Assembly (NCBI GenBank): GCA_030435675.1
Contig: CM059622.1
Span: 16,368,001 to 16,432,000 of the forward strand
Origin: Steinernema hermaphroditum
Lineage: Eukaryota > Nematoda > Chromadorea > Rhabditida > Steinernematidae
Direction: 5' to 3'
DNA: 64,000 bases
Both the position numbers and the translations under genes were made by a program. A model generated the notes under the pieces. It worked only from the letters and a program-made list of their open reading frames with translations, was not told the DNA's origin and did not search any database. Positions 1 through 10,460 of the stretch are shown here, piece after piece (within the stretch, counting starts at the first letter, position 1; every line of letters starts with the position of its first letter).

Positions 1-1893
1 TCAAGCCAAACTACGCCCAATGGAACCGGACACTTACGGATCGCCTTATATACTGAGGCCGATTGCGACCGTCGGGACCGCTGTGCAGAGAGAGCACGCA
101 GCGAGAGAAATCGCTCAGCCATGACAACACGTTCGAACATAAAAGAATTTCGGTTGCTCTTGGCCTTATAATGTATCAGTTTGCGTAATTCCAACAAATA
201 CTGTTCAGTAGTTCCGGGTATACAACTCTACAACTCATGTATTGAGATTCGTCAGAAATGGAACAAGTACGCCTATAAATACTTTAAAAACGATAAGAAA
301 TAAGGTGGAGAACACGTTGTGCTACATTATGAACCGGGATAAGAATAACTCAAAATGTCACATCACAAAGTTCCCCAAACGACATGTGAATGGACTTTAG
401 AACTGCCATAAAAAACGAACCTAAAAAGCAAACATCAAAGCTGATCTTTTTTAAGAAAAACACGATGTGAAAGGCGAAGTTCATTTACAGCAGCTTTGTC
501 CCAGTATTCCAAAAGTTCAGTATTATAAATATTGAATTTTTGGTGGCAAATTGGAGGATTATCCAAGTACTAACCTCAAAATTGGAAGAGAAAAAGAGAT
601 ACGGTGTACACTGCCACAAATATTTGAATTTTAACAGCTTGTACGACATGAAAACAAAATAGAATCGAGCGCGGAGTCCTTTTCATGGTCACGATCGACT
701 CTGATCTTTGCTGGCAACATTAACCTATTCATGCGCCTCATTATAAGCAAGCGCTTTCAGAACACCAGCAGTTTTCATTTTCCTATTCGGCCATGTCGTA
801 AACAGAAAGAAACATGTAATGTTATTGAACTTCTTGCGATTAGTCACAACCAAGCTTCTTGTATAATAGACCTTGTGCTTTTTGAAAGTATAAACATGAC
901 GCGATTTGTTAGAAGTTTGACCACAACATATGAGAACATGGCGGAAAAAGATTGTCGTCACTCGCAGATCACCACGGATATTTCCACAAACACGCCAGGT
1001 TGAGTATTCTATACCCACAGCTTTTCACTAGACACGTTTGCGTTCCCTGTCATGCTATAATCGGCAGTTAATGTTAGAGATTACCTCACAGACATCACGA
1101 CCTCACACTTAACCAATTTAATAGAATTCACGCTATAAAACATCTGCACGCCGGCACAGCAATAACATAAAAGTGCACAATGTATGCTTTACTTAATTAT
1201 AAGCCGTGGGTGGACAGCCAAGCAGCAAAAGTTGTGAACCATAGGACCTGTAGCCATAACTGAACTAGGGATTCTGTCTGACAGATGACCTCACACAAAA
1301 TTCGTAACTATTCAGTATTCAGTCAGTGTGGGAAATGTATTAAATCGACATGCCACACACTGCCATCATTCTAACTTCAAAGTCGGTTAGCCACTTTCCT
1401 ACTCCATGTAGTCCATAAAACCATGAAAACTGCTCCCGATAAACGCTGTTTTCAACTACCTGCCTATTACTTTTATCCAACATCATGCTTGGTGTAATAC
1501 CAGGGTTTCCCACACAGAAGACAAAGGCGATGAAAATCCGATCACTGCTGTTCCCATGTAGCAGGAAGGAGAAGAATGGATGTTATGATTGCAGCTACCA
1601 TGTTTTCCTAGGAAAATAATAGCGTAGCCGCTGTGTGGATAACGATACAAAACAAAAGAAAGTAATAGGTTGTTCGAATGTCTGTTATTGCAATGGAAAA
1701 GTATACGACAAAGCATGTTTCATAGTAAGTGAGTCATGTCAAAGATTGCGTATAGCGCAGACATCTTGCGTCCACCACTACTAACAGGCTCCAAAACTGC
1801 AACTGTGATGAAAGTAAGATTGAATTCGGAGACATGCAAGATGAGCATTTGGCTTTTATTGCTTGATTTGGTTTAGATATAAGCGAAAAAATG
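1..1893. other. no gene recognised
   Basis: I see no open reading frame with family features, no tRNA and no clear repeat in this AT-rich stretch. The overlapping short ORFs near 725-1018 exist on both strands, lack splice-linked partners and look fortuitous. Confidence 0.5.
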
Positions 1894-1964
1894 TGCATCG
1901 GCCGGGAATCGAACCCGGGCCGCCCGCGTGGCAGGCGAGCATTCTACCACTGAACCACCGATGC
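1894..1964 (-). tRNA. tRNA-Gly(GCC)
   Basis: A 71-nt cloverleaf read on the minus strand, beginning GCATCGGTGGTTCAGTGG and ending with the acceptor CCGATGC plus A as discriminator base. The anticodon loop carries GCC, decoding GGC/GGU. The T-arm GGGTTCGATTCCC is canonical (box B). A run of six T follows the 3' end (Pol III terminator). It is identical to the copy at 8506-8576 and inverted relative to the damaged copy at 2544-2614. Confidence 0.97.
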
Positions 1965-2543
1965 TCCTGATGGATAGCTGCTCGGATTAGGGATCCCATC
2001 AGTAAAATACGTGCAGTTAGTACAGATTCGTAAAACGGAAAAAGATTGTCAAACGCGACATAACGTGATTCACTATTTATGATATAAAGGATATAAACTA
2101 TGGAACTATGAGAGCCACTGAAGTTGGGAATCCCCCGCCTTTGTCTTCTTGCGCGGAAGTAACGCATAAAAAATCAGTACTGCTCCACTCATATTTAGGG
2201 AGGAGGAAGTATAAAAGTGGACATGGGAAGGACGTCTTATCAACTACAAATCTCAATGTTGAGCCTTATGAACGCAGTCAGAGAGTGCCGTTGTCAGATT
2301 GGACTATTTTAACAGCAGTTTATATACGGATCAGTCTCTTCGACTCTTTTACCAAGAAAACCAAGTCTTATTCGGAAAAGCTTTTCTTTGCCGCTAACAC
2401 AAAAGGAATAAGAGTGTCTAGACACGACGAAGAGAAATCCTCTATTCGAACACCTATATTTCGACGAAATGAGGAGAAGTTAAAGGGGAGATTAATCACC
2501 TACTTGACGGGATATAGTAGATTTCCAGTGACGAGGAATTCAA

Positions 2544-2614
2544 GCATTGGTGGTTCAGTGGTAGAATGCTCGCCTGCCACGCGGGCGGTCCGGGTTTGAT
2601 TCCCGGCCGATGCA
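2544..2614 (+). tRNA. tRNA-Gly(GCC) copy with altered T-loop
   Basis: This 71-nt copy keeps the GCC anticodon, D-arm and acceptor stem (with one U-G wobble, GCATTGG against CCGATGC). Its T-loop reads TTTGATT where the other two copies have TTCGATT, so the nearly universal C56 is replaced by T. That should break the G19-C56 tertiary pair and weaken box B. A T6 run follows. It may be expressed poorly or be a young pseudogene. Confidence 0.8.
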
Positions 2615-2741
2615 ACTTTTTTGTTCGCTGCCTTGTTATTATAGTGCAACTCTTTCCGAATAAGATAGACAGGTCGAAAATTGGACCAGAACATTTTTCA
2701 ACTCAAAACGGCGGATTTTCTACGAATGCGGTGTTCGTGTT

Positions 2742-2874
2742 AGCCGTTCCGAACGCCCGTTGGTAAAAACGGAGAACCTGTGGACTTGCGATCTCTGCTG
2801 ATAACGCACTGCCTTCACGTAGCAGACGTCACAGGCCCACATGCACTTCATCTTTGCGGGCGTTCGGAACGGCT
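2742..2874. repeat. 18-bp perfect inverted repeat, foldback
   Basis: AGCCGTTCCGAACGCCCG at 2742-2759 is repeated as its exact reverse complement at 2857-2874, with a 97-nt spacer. The spacer contains GACGTCAC (2825-2832), close to a CRE/ATF half-palindrome. It sits just 5' of the bZIP-like gene, so it may be a small foldback element or part of that promoter. Confidence 0.7.
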
Positions 2875-2969
2875 TTTGTAATCATTCTGATTAGTACGTC
2901 TTTTGAGCTGACCGTTATGAACGCCGAAGTTATCTGCTCTTCTTCGATTTTATCGGTTTATTTTCGAAG

Positions 2970-4213
2970 ATGGTAAAACGGCGCGAGGTCGTTCCCGTCT
3001 CTGCATCCACTCTTCGTCAAAGGAAGTTCCGAAAGATTGTAAGTGCTACTACTGCCCCCAATTGTCATTAGTTTACAACTCACAAGCACTGATCGTGTTT
3101 AGGCAAGGACCAGAGAGAAAGCCAAGGATGCGCTTATCGAAGAACAATGTGGAGGAATAGGAGAGCTGCGAAAGGAAAACACGCAGCTGAAGAATCGCAT
3201 TCAAGATTTGGAGTCCTTGCTTGCTGCCACATCTACTACGTTACGGCCTACTGGAAATGTTACGAGTCCGCTGCTTTCTACCGCTTCAATTCCTAATCAT
3301 GGAATAGCGGAATCTCCTCAAAGTGCAAAAAATGGACCTCCTACAAGTGGAATCGTAAACGCATTTGGCAATCCACCGAATCCGCCGGCTTGCGGAACGT
3401 CTCCTGTGGATCGTCGTCCACCATCTCCTCAGAACTCAACTGTCGAGAGTAACCCAGCTCCCAACTCCTATCCAAATCCGCTCGCAAGTCCTGTAATTGG
3501 CAACCTGGCCTCTCAGAATCTATCTTCTGAACCCACCGTTCAGTTAACCCATCGCTTGCCCTTCTTCGGTGCTGCCGATTTACTTTCGAAGATGCCAAGA
3601 CGGCGCAAGGTCGGTCCCGTCTCTGCATCCACCCTTCGTCAAAGGAAGTTCCAAGATAGGGTAAGGTCTATTAGTTTGTAGTATATGCCCCTAATTGCCA
3701 TTATTTTCTAATTTATTGGAACTGATCATGTTTAGGCAAGGAACAGAGAGAAAGCCACGGATGCGCTTATCGAAAAGCTGGAAAAAGAACATGCGCAGCT
3801 GGAAAATAGTTTAAAGAATTTGGAGTCCTTGCTTGATGCCTCATCTACTGCGGTATGGCCGAGTGGAAATGCTACAAGCCCGCTGCTTTCTCCCGCTCCA
3901 ATTCATCCAAGACCACCGGAATCTGCTCAAAGTCCACGAAATGGACCTGTTACAAATGGAATCGTAAACTCGTTTGGTAGTCCTCCGCATCTACTGGTAA
4001 GCGGAACCTCTCCTGTCGATCGTTGTCAACCTCCCTATTTGCTATATTTTTTAACGTTTTAAAGCTGACCACGTTTAGACTTTGAATAACGCCACAGCCA
4101 TGTATGCGCTTATCCAAGAACTGCACAAAAAAATCGGAGAGGTGGAAAAGGAAAACGCACAGCTGAAGAATCGCGTCAAGAATTTGGAGTCCTTGTTTGC
4201 TGCTAGTTTTTAA
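2970..4213 (+). CDS. triplicated basic/leucine-zipper-like protein
   Basis: My model joins 2970-3038, 3103-3660, 3736-3996 and 4079-4213, all phase 0, giving 340 residues. Three homologous modules are present. Modules 1 and 2 have a basic stretch (R/K-rich, ending STLRQRKF) then an intron, then an ARxREKA segment and a heptad zipper ending in LESL. Module 3 keeps only the zipper. Ser/Pro/Asn-rich linkers separate them. Module 2's zipper is shorter than modules 1 and 3 by exactly seven residues (21 bp), one heptad, as expected if coiled-coil register is selected. The Asn/Arg signature of classical bZIP factors is imperfect, so DNA binding is inferred. Module 2's own ATG (3592) is in frame with module 1, so separate genes are the alternative. 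Confidence 0.6.
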
Positions 4214-4907
4214 AATTTTACATTCTTCACCATGGATCATCGGACTGTTCAATTTTCATTTTTACTATCCGCACAACGCTGTGTATAACGAAGCATAAAA
4301 TCCTTGAAATAAATGCATGTCAAGTGACTAAATAACGATTGACATGGAGCCGTAGTGGTAACCATTTCAGTCCCTGACCAAAAAAACTTAATTGCATATC
4401 TAATAAGCAAATGATTATACAAAAAGCTTCCCTTTAGTGAGAACCGCTTATGGAAATTGCTTCCTAATGGCCATGGTTTCAATTAGGAAAAGGCTACGTA
4501 ATACTGGCAGCTTGGACAGCAAGGAAAAAATAAAACTCATCACCATGACTATAATCTTTGCAGAGACTTGTATGTGTTCTTCGATATATCCACAATGACA
4601 TACACGCTCACGTTCACAGCTGGTTAGCCATGCAAAAAGTTCGATCGGTGCATTCGTTGAATAACATGAGTGGGCGGAGGTGTACATTTACGACACCTTT
4701 TAGGACAACATGCTCGTTACGTTTCAGGTTCGCCGACAGCTGCATGAGTACGCTGCATGAGTGTGAATGGTGAAAAGAGTGTTTTTCTATGAACTGAGCA
4801 AAGTAGCATGTCGTTGAAAAGTGTTCCCGTGAGGAGTACATAAATATCCTTGCTCACTCCATCAAAAATGGTTTTTTACCATTCTCAGGATCGTACTCAT
4901 GTAGGCA
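4214..4907. other. no gene recognised
   Basis: Short ORFs on both strands overlap each other and have no recognisable motifs. I see no repeat or RNA gene here. Confidence 0.4.
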
Positions 4908-5412
4908 CCCGTGATGTACCCGTAATTGGCAACATGACATGCCAAAAGTGGATGAACTTTAAAGGAAGTGACAACGAATATAACGCAAACAAGCCTTGAA
5001 TATGGCACTAAAGATGTAAGCTAATCGGCAGCAGTTTCACTTAAAGGTAACGCATGGCACGGAAACAGAAGAGCAGCAATTCCGTAACTCCCTAATTATC
5101 ATCGATCTTTGTCTTTTTCCACGAATTATGCCGATGAGGTTAACACTAGCAAGTAGGTACACGCTATGTACCCTTGATGGGCAACACAACATGCCAAAAA
5201 GGGACGAATTTCAAGAGAAGCGACTACGAATATAACGTTACGAAGTCTAGAATAGGACTCTAAAGATGTAAGCGAAATGGCTGAAGTTTCATTCAAAGAT
5301 AACGCGTGACACGGGAACAGAAGAGCAACCCCATAGTCCCTCGTAACTCCCTAATTAGCATCGATCCTCGCCCATTTCCACGAACGGTGCCGATGAGGTT
5401 AACAATAGCAAA
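4908..5412. repeat. diverged tandem duplication, period about 252 bp
   Basis: Two copies in direct orientation share blocks in the same order: GGCAACA..ACATGCCAAAA (about 4929 and 5181), a CGAATATAACG block, CTAAAGATGTAAGC, a TAACGC..GACACGG-like block and GCCGATGAGGTTAAC. The copies differ by many substitutions and small indels, so the duplication is not recent. I see no coding potential. Confidence 0.8.
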
Positions 5413-5891
5413 GCACAGAGCATGAACCCTTCAATAGAATGCTATTGGAAAAAAAGAGAATTCACACACCTCTGAAAGGCAATAACTGAGGTACATTAAT
5501 TAATTATTGGGTGGATAAGTTAAGTCTCGCTAGGCAGGTGGATATGACCTAACAGTCACATTCTTGGTAAACTGTTTAAAACTTACACTCAACACATAAC
5601 TGAAAAACGCTCCAATGGACCAAAACGCCAACTTTGTTTTTTGTGTATTTAGACCGTTCGGAAAACGACGCCTCCAAAGAGAACACCCGAAGGCGCTCTC
5701 CGCAGTCATCAACGACGCGCAGCCCATTGGCCACACGCCGAGCTTCCCGCTCCGGAGGCGACGTTACATCTCGTCATCACGGTTATCTGTGGCTTTCTAA
5801 GAAAGCGAGATGGTGAAAACACACTACAGAAATGATCCTGTGAAGTATGATTTCGAAGATTGAGTCGCCGTCGATCGACCCTATTGGCGCG

Positions 5892-6027
5892 CGACGGTCT
5901 GTGCGCAGCGGTGCGAGAGAGCGCAGACGAACAGAGAGAAGAGCCCATTAAAATGGAAAGATTCCCTAGTCATAGCGACGTTCTTTGTTCGTCTGCGCTC
6001 TCTCGCACCGCTCCGCATGGACTGTCG
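5892..6027. mobile_element. foldback (hairpin) element
   Basis: A long inverted repeat: GTGCGAGAGAGCGCAGACGA (5911-5930) pairs with TCGTCTGCGCTCTCTCGCAC (5989-6008). The arms extend imperfectly to about 5892 and 6027, and the loop is about 45 nt. This looks like a nonautonomous DNA element or its relic. No target-site duplication was identified. Confidence 0.6.
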
Positions 6028-7374
6028 TTTCTGAATAGCATCCATTTTTACAGTATCTCTGATCCAATCCAACGACCTCCTATCTGAAAGAGCGTAGGCG
6101 ATGTAATAAAACAAGTCGGCTTATTTACTATCTACATTTTCTACTAAGGCTGCTGTGTTGAGTGTACTACGGTACCAGTGCAGAATCCAAATGACGTGGT
6201 GATCAAACGGGAATACTTTCATGTTTTCAGTTTTAATAAATAACATCTCTTCACGACTTTGCACGACTTTATTTCGCGGGTCAAAGGCGTTACGAGGCGA
6301 CAGTCATCACTAATTTTTTATGTTGCACCTTGTCTTCAATAGCAATCATACATGAACATCACAAGACTCTTTGCCTTATGATTGAAGATGAAATAAAATG
6401 CAAAAGTCGAACACGACAACTTGTTGTCGTCAGTGATCAAGAACACATCAATTAGCTTTAGGCTTAAATGGAGACAGCAGTTAAATGGCCTGTTTTTCAG
6501 ACACCTGCGTTACTGCTTTGCTGTAAGTGCTTTCTACTCGGTCAACGATTAACAATTCTCCTGCGAATTAAAGTTTCGCCTACACTTCAATTGAGTAGGA
6601 GAATAAAACTTGAATGTCGCTTACACTTTAAGTTCAGAACATAACAAAACAGTTCGATCACTCCACAAACATCGCATAGCATAAAAGATTATATGGAAAG
6701 TTGTCGACAACAACCACCATGACAGGTTTGCCTTGCTTATTTGTCCTATTCAAAGGTTTGTGAGAATAGGCGGAACTCTTCGTTCAGCGAAGCAGTAGGA
6801 AAACATTGGAGTACATATTTGTAACATGGCTAAAAGCAGAGATCCGCACTTGAACAAACGAGTGACCTGGTTGTAGAATATAGAATAGAAGTGTAAATAT
6901 TTGTCAGAGGTGTCGAAGCAGGAGGCGATTGAACCATTATTCACTATTTACCAATATACGGCGACATCCCACAACTAAGCTTGGAAAACAGACGGTCATT
7001 CTTTTCAGCTGGGATTCATCGTCCCAAATCCGGGGATCAATCCAAAGCAAGCGCGGCGGTGTGGCACAGCAGGCGAAGTGGGCCGAATCGATTTCATCCG
7101 AACCACTGACTGCACAGTTACAGCACTTCTTCGGCTTCTAATTTATTTCATTATCATGAACGTCATGAACGTCTTCAGGAAGTACAAGGACTTCCTGACC
7201 TCCCGAAGCGTTCTGATGCGATGGAAACGAAGACTCTTCAATCAGTACGTTCTACCAATCATGCTCTACGGATCCTGTACGTTATTCTCGAATCGGTTTA
7301 GAATCAATGCGTTAAATTTGAAAATAATAGTGGAATTATATGTGATATACCATTTGGCACGTTTCAGCTACTAT
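6028..7374. other. no gene recognised
   Basis: AT-rich sequence with short overlapping ORFs only. Short palindromes occur (for example CGACAACTTGTTGTCG near 6413) but nothing that supports a gene. Confidence 0.4.
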
Positions 7375-7458
7375 GTCATTCTGGCCGAGTGGTCTAAGGC
7401 GCTGCGTTCAGGTCGCAGTCCTCTTCGGAGGGCGCAGGTTCGAATCCTGCGGATGACA
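7375..7458 (+). tRNA. tRNA-Leu(CAG)
   Basis: An 84-nt class II tRNA with the long variable arm of leucine tRNAs (GTCCTCTTCGGAGG). Acceptor stem GTCATTC pairs with GGATGAC with one wobble. The anticodon loop TTCAGGT gives CAG, decoding CUG. Box A (TGGCCGAGTGG) and box B (GGTTCGAATCC) are intact, and a T5 run follows at once. No intron. Confidence 0.97.
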
Positions 7459-7755
7459 GAAATTTTTCATTTTCTCGAAATGCTCAAAAACACTTTTGAA
7501 TGCACCATGGGAGAAAAACATTAAAAGTTCTCGGCAGCAATAGGCGCAAAATTGAAATTAGGGCCAAGAGAGCCCTCTTCGTTTCGGTTATTAAGGCGAA
7601 TTCTACAATTCTTTCTGTTTTGTCAACCTTCTCAACCATCCCACTTTTCGTCGTGTTTCTTGTTGTGTCAATTAAAAATTGTTTTATTTTAGTTCTTGTA
7701 CTTTGTTTAAGCATGTTCTTCCTGTTAATAAACCTTTGAAACATAGGTACACCAC

Positions 7756-9555
7756 TCAGAACCCCGAAGTTTCCATCCAAGTATTCTGTCTTCTCGGCCT
7801 CAGTAGTCTGTTGTACGGTTCGTTGCAGTGACATCTCGATCGATCCGCCAAAAGTGTCGACAGATTGGACAGGGGAAGCCAGGCGAGAGCGGCGGTGAGA
7901 TGAGGCAGGAGAAGAATCAGCTGTTGAAGAACAGTCAACGTCCAGTCGGGAATGTGAATGGCCCAGTTTTCGGCGACGAACAAAAGAAGAATGGCAGTCC
8001 AGTGGGGAAGATAAGCCAGGAAATGGAAGAATGTGAGCAAAACCTAAAATTAGGAGAGCCGTGAATCAAGAAGCGAATAGCCGGACTTACAATATAGGCG
8101 TTGATTTTCCATTGATGTGAGTAAGACGAATTGGAGCGTCGCTTAGTGGCCTTCCCAAGGTAGATGGTAAAAAGGATGATGATCAGGAGAATTGGGGCGA
8201 TGTAGTCGAGGGCCAAAGCGAACGAGTTTGTGTAGAAAGAGACGTGCTTTGGGAGCAGCGTTGAACAACTGTAGGTGTCGATGCGGAAGTTGGATATTTG
8301 ACTATATTCTTCGTATACGATGATCTGAAAGACCAAATAATGAGAAAAGCTATTTAAGGAAAAGCGTGTGAGAAATGAGGTGATCCAAGTTACAGGTTCT
8401 TGATATACACACCCATTTTCCTACTCATGTTTACATCGAATTCGCCTAGATCGATGTCATTAGGGTTGGCAATAAGAAACTGATCACAAGAAAGTATAAA
8501 ACATTTGCATCGGCCGGGAATCGAACCCGGGCCGCCCGCGTGGCAGGCGAGCATTCTACCACTGAACCACCGATGCGCTGATCAGCGGGTGACCCGCTTC
8601 TTATATCCCCTGCCATGGATCGTTTTCACCTCCAGACGAAACCAATCTAAATGGGTCACTTTCCATTGCATCTATGATGTAATGATTAGCTGAGTACTGA
8701 CCGTTTCTTTAGATCCTATATGGGTAAATCCTATAGGTCCTTTAGATCCTACACAACTCTATCCTTTTTATGTAATCTGCCATGGACTCAAAGCGGCAAA
8801 CGTCATTCTGGCCCTAGGAGGTTCATTCAGCTCGTCATTACCAGCTCCCACAAGGACGTTTTACTCTTATTTGTCCTCGGACATCCACCTACCTTGATGT
8901 AAAACAAAGAAGGCGAAACAATGAGAATCGCAAACACAAGCAGGAAAACAAGAGAGGCGTAGAAGGCGCGCCTGAGGTCGACCCGTTGTAGACATTTCCA
9001 GAAGTCAGAGAATATCATCTAAACGAAACGCTATACATTTCCGATGCCGGCCATCAATGCTCACCTGATCAACAACAATAAAAACTAGGATCCACCCGAT
9101 GACGGCCCTACCCGCAGTGACTAAGATGAAGTGTGACGCACAAGTCACCATCCCGAACATCCACATTTTCACGAGGTTCTCAATGATGATCTAAAGATAG
9201 GAATAATCCTTGGCCGACGCTTCTAGTATGGCTTACCGATGGCAGCGCTATGGAGATAAAGAAATAGACGACGTGAAGTATAGCTATGTAGTACTAAATC
9301 GGGCCTTCTTATGGGAGGTCATGGCAAGGCTATGGCTACCTGAGAATGCTCCATTTTTCGAGACATCGAAAATCTATTCGTATAGAGCTGAAGAGCGAAT
9401 TGAGAAGCGTTTCCCGCGATGCCAGCAGTGAAACAGATCAGCAGGACTACGGTATTGGCAAGGGTTTGTGAGGTAGGGTCCTCGGTAGGTGGATAAAGCA
9501 CGACGATATCGTCGAAGGGATGTGGCTCGTGGGCGACAGCTGTCTCAGTCGTCAT
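7756..9555 (-). CDS. orphan rhodopsin-like 7TM receptor
   Basis: Six exons on the minus strand: 9555-9340, 9293-9237, 9190-9065, 9018-8893, 8324-8091 and 8043-7756. Every junction is phase 0, giving 348 residues. An acidic N-terminus (about 30 residues) is followed by hydrophobic segments at roughly 33-56 (with a GN pair typical of helix 1), 73-91, 105-130, 154-173, 213-235, 250-276 and 286-308. Helix 6 carries FHFLAYLPHW, like the F..x..LP.W motif of peptide-type receptors. The E/DRY motif after helix 3 is not recognisable. The cytoplasmic tail is short with a CHC cluster. It is clearly not Srx and I cannot place it in a named nematode receptor class. Intron 4 (568 nt) holds a tRNA-Gly gene; the other introns are 46-47 nt. 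Confidence 0.85.
8506..8576 (-). tRNA. tRNA-Gly(GCC), nested in a receptor intron
   Basis: Same 71-nt sequence as the copy at 1894-1964: GCC anticodon, canonical T-arm, discriminator A, then a TTTT run on the minus strand. It lies inside intron 4 of the 7TM receptor gene, on the same strand. Confidence 0.97.
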
Positions 9556-10109
9556 AGTGAAAGACCTGAAACGGAGAAGACATAAGTAGCATCGCGAAGA
9601 AAGAGCTTCTGTTAGGCGGAAATCTTCCTCGAACAGACGACGCGATATAAAATAAAACCATTTGACGCAACACGTCCAGCCCTCAATCAACAACCTGAAT
9701 AGCCCATCACCTTAGAGGACATTTCCTAATGACTACCTTTTAATGAAGCCTCTAAAAAGGGAGCGTCTTTATAGTGTGAAACAGATGAGGTCTGGCTTCA
9801 GCGTGCACCGGAGCCGCCCTTCCCATGGAAGGTAAACAAGACACAAAAGACGATCCGTGCTGTCGTCAGGCAATTATCTTTTTGTTCAGCCCTCGGTGGC
9901 CAACGCCCTTATGAAAGGACTAACGTTCGTGATGTGTTATGTTATGGAATTGAGTGTTATTACCACTTTTTGACAAGCGTTAACTCGAAGGCACGACTGA
10001 ATAGAACAGGAAGTAAGCTGAACTACTCGACTGTCCTCAAAGAATAAGAGCCAAAGTGACAGATAAAGTGAAGTGTAGTGCTGTTTATGGACAGGAACTA
10101 GCACATTTT
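9556..10109. other. 5' flank of the receptor gene
   Basis: No gene recognised. In the minus-strand direction the first 140 nt upstream of the receptor ATG stay partly open, but there is no in-frame ATG that improves the model. Confidence 0.4.
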
Positions 10110-10460
10110 CTAAACAGTGTATACTGAAAACGCGCTGTACAATCTAGTTAGAATGTCAAAACGAGGATGAAAGAGACCAAAAGGTGCTATGGACGGTATG
10201 GAGACACCAATGGCTCTGCGGACGGCAAGATTGGCGCTCAAAAAAGAAGCTAAAAGGCGATAAAAAAACTGTAAAGCAATCCTCAGAGACATACTGTTAG
10301 TTAAACCTTCCATTGAAACTGTCTATGTGGCTCATTGCTAATGCGTTAGACTGGTAATCGGATCGGCGTGGGTTCGAGACCGGCCCGGGCCCGTATTTTC
10401 TCAACTGCCTCAAAACGATCGAAACACAGACCAACAGACCTGCTAGTTCTCCCAGATGAA
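10110..10460 (+). mobile_element. tRNA-derived SINE copy 1
   Basis: A region around 10322-10395 resembles a tRNA (box B GGGTTCGAGACC, anticodon-like CTGGTAA loop) but its anticodon stem does not pair. It is flanked by blocks that recur at 40.9-41.3 kb in the same order: GCGGACGGCAAGATTGGCG (about 10216), ACTGTCTATGTGGCTCATTG (about 10319) and ACACAGACCAACAGACC. The recurrence makes a retroposed tRNA-derived element likelier than a decayed tRNA gene. Confidence 0.55.

Noticed and set aside
2108..2599. 163-codon plus-strand ORF
   Set aside because: Its end runs through the tRNA-Gly copy at 2544-2614; it has no domain signal or splice partner.
10322..10395. functional tRNA-Thr-like gene
   Set aside because: The anticodon stem does not pair and the flanks recur at 40.9 kb, so it is better explained as a SINE head.
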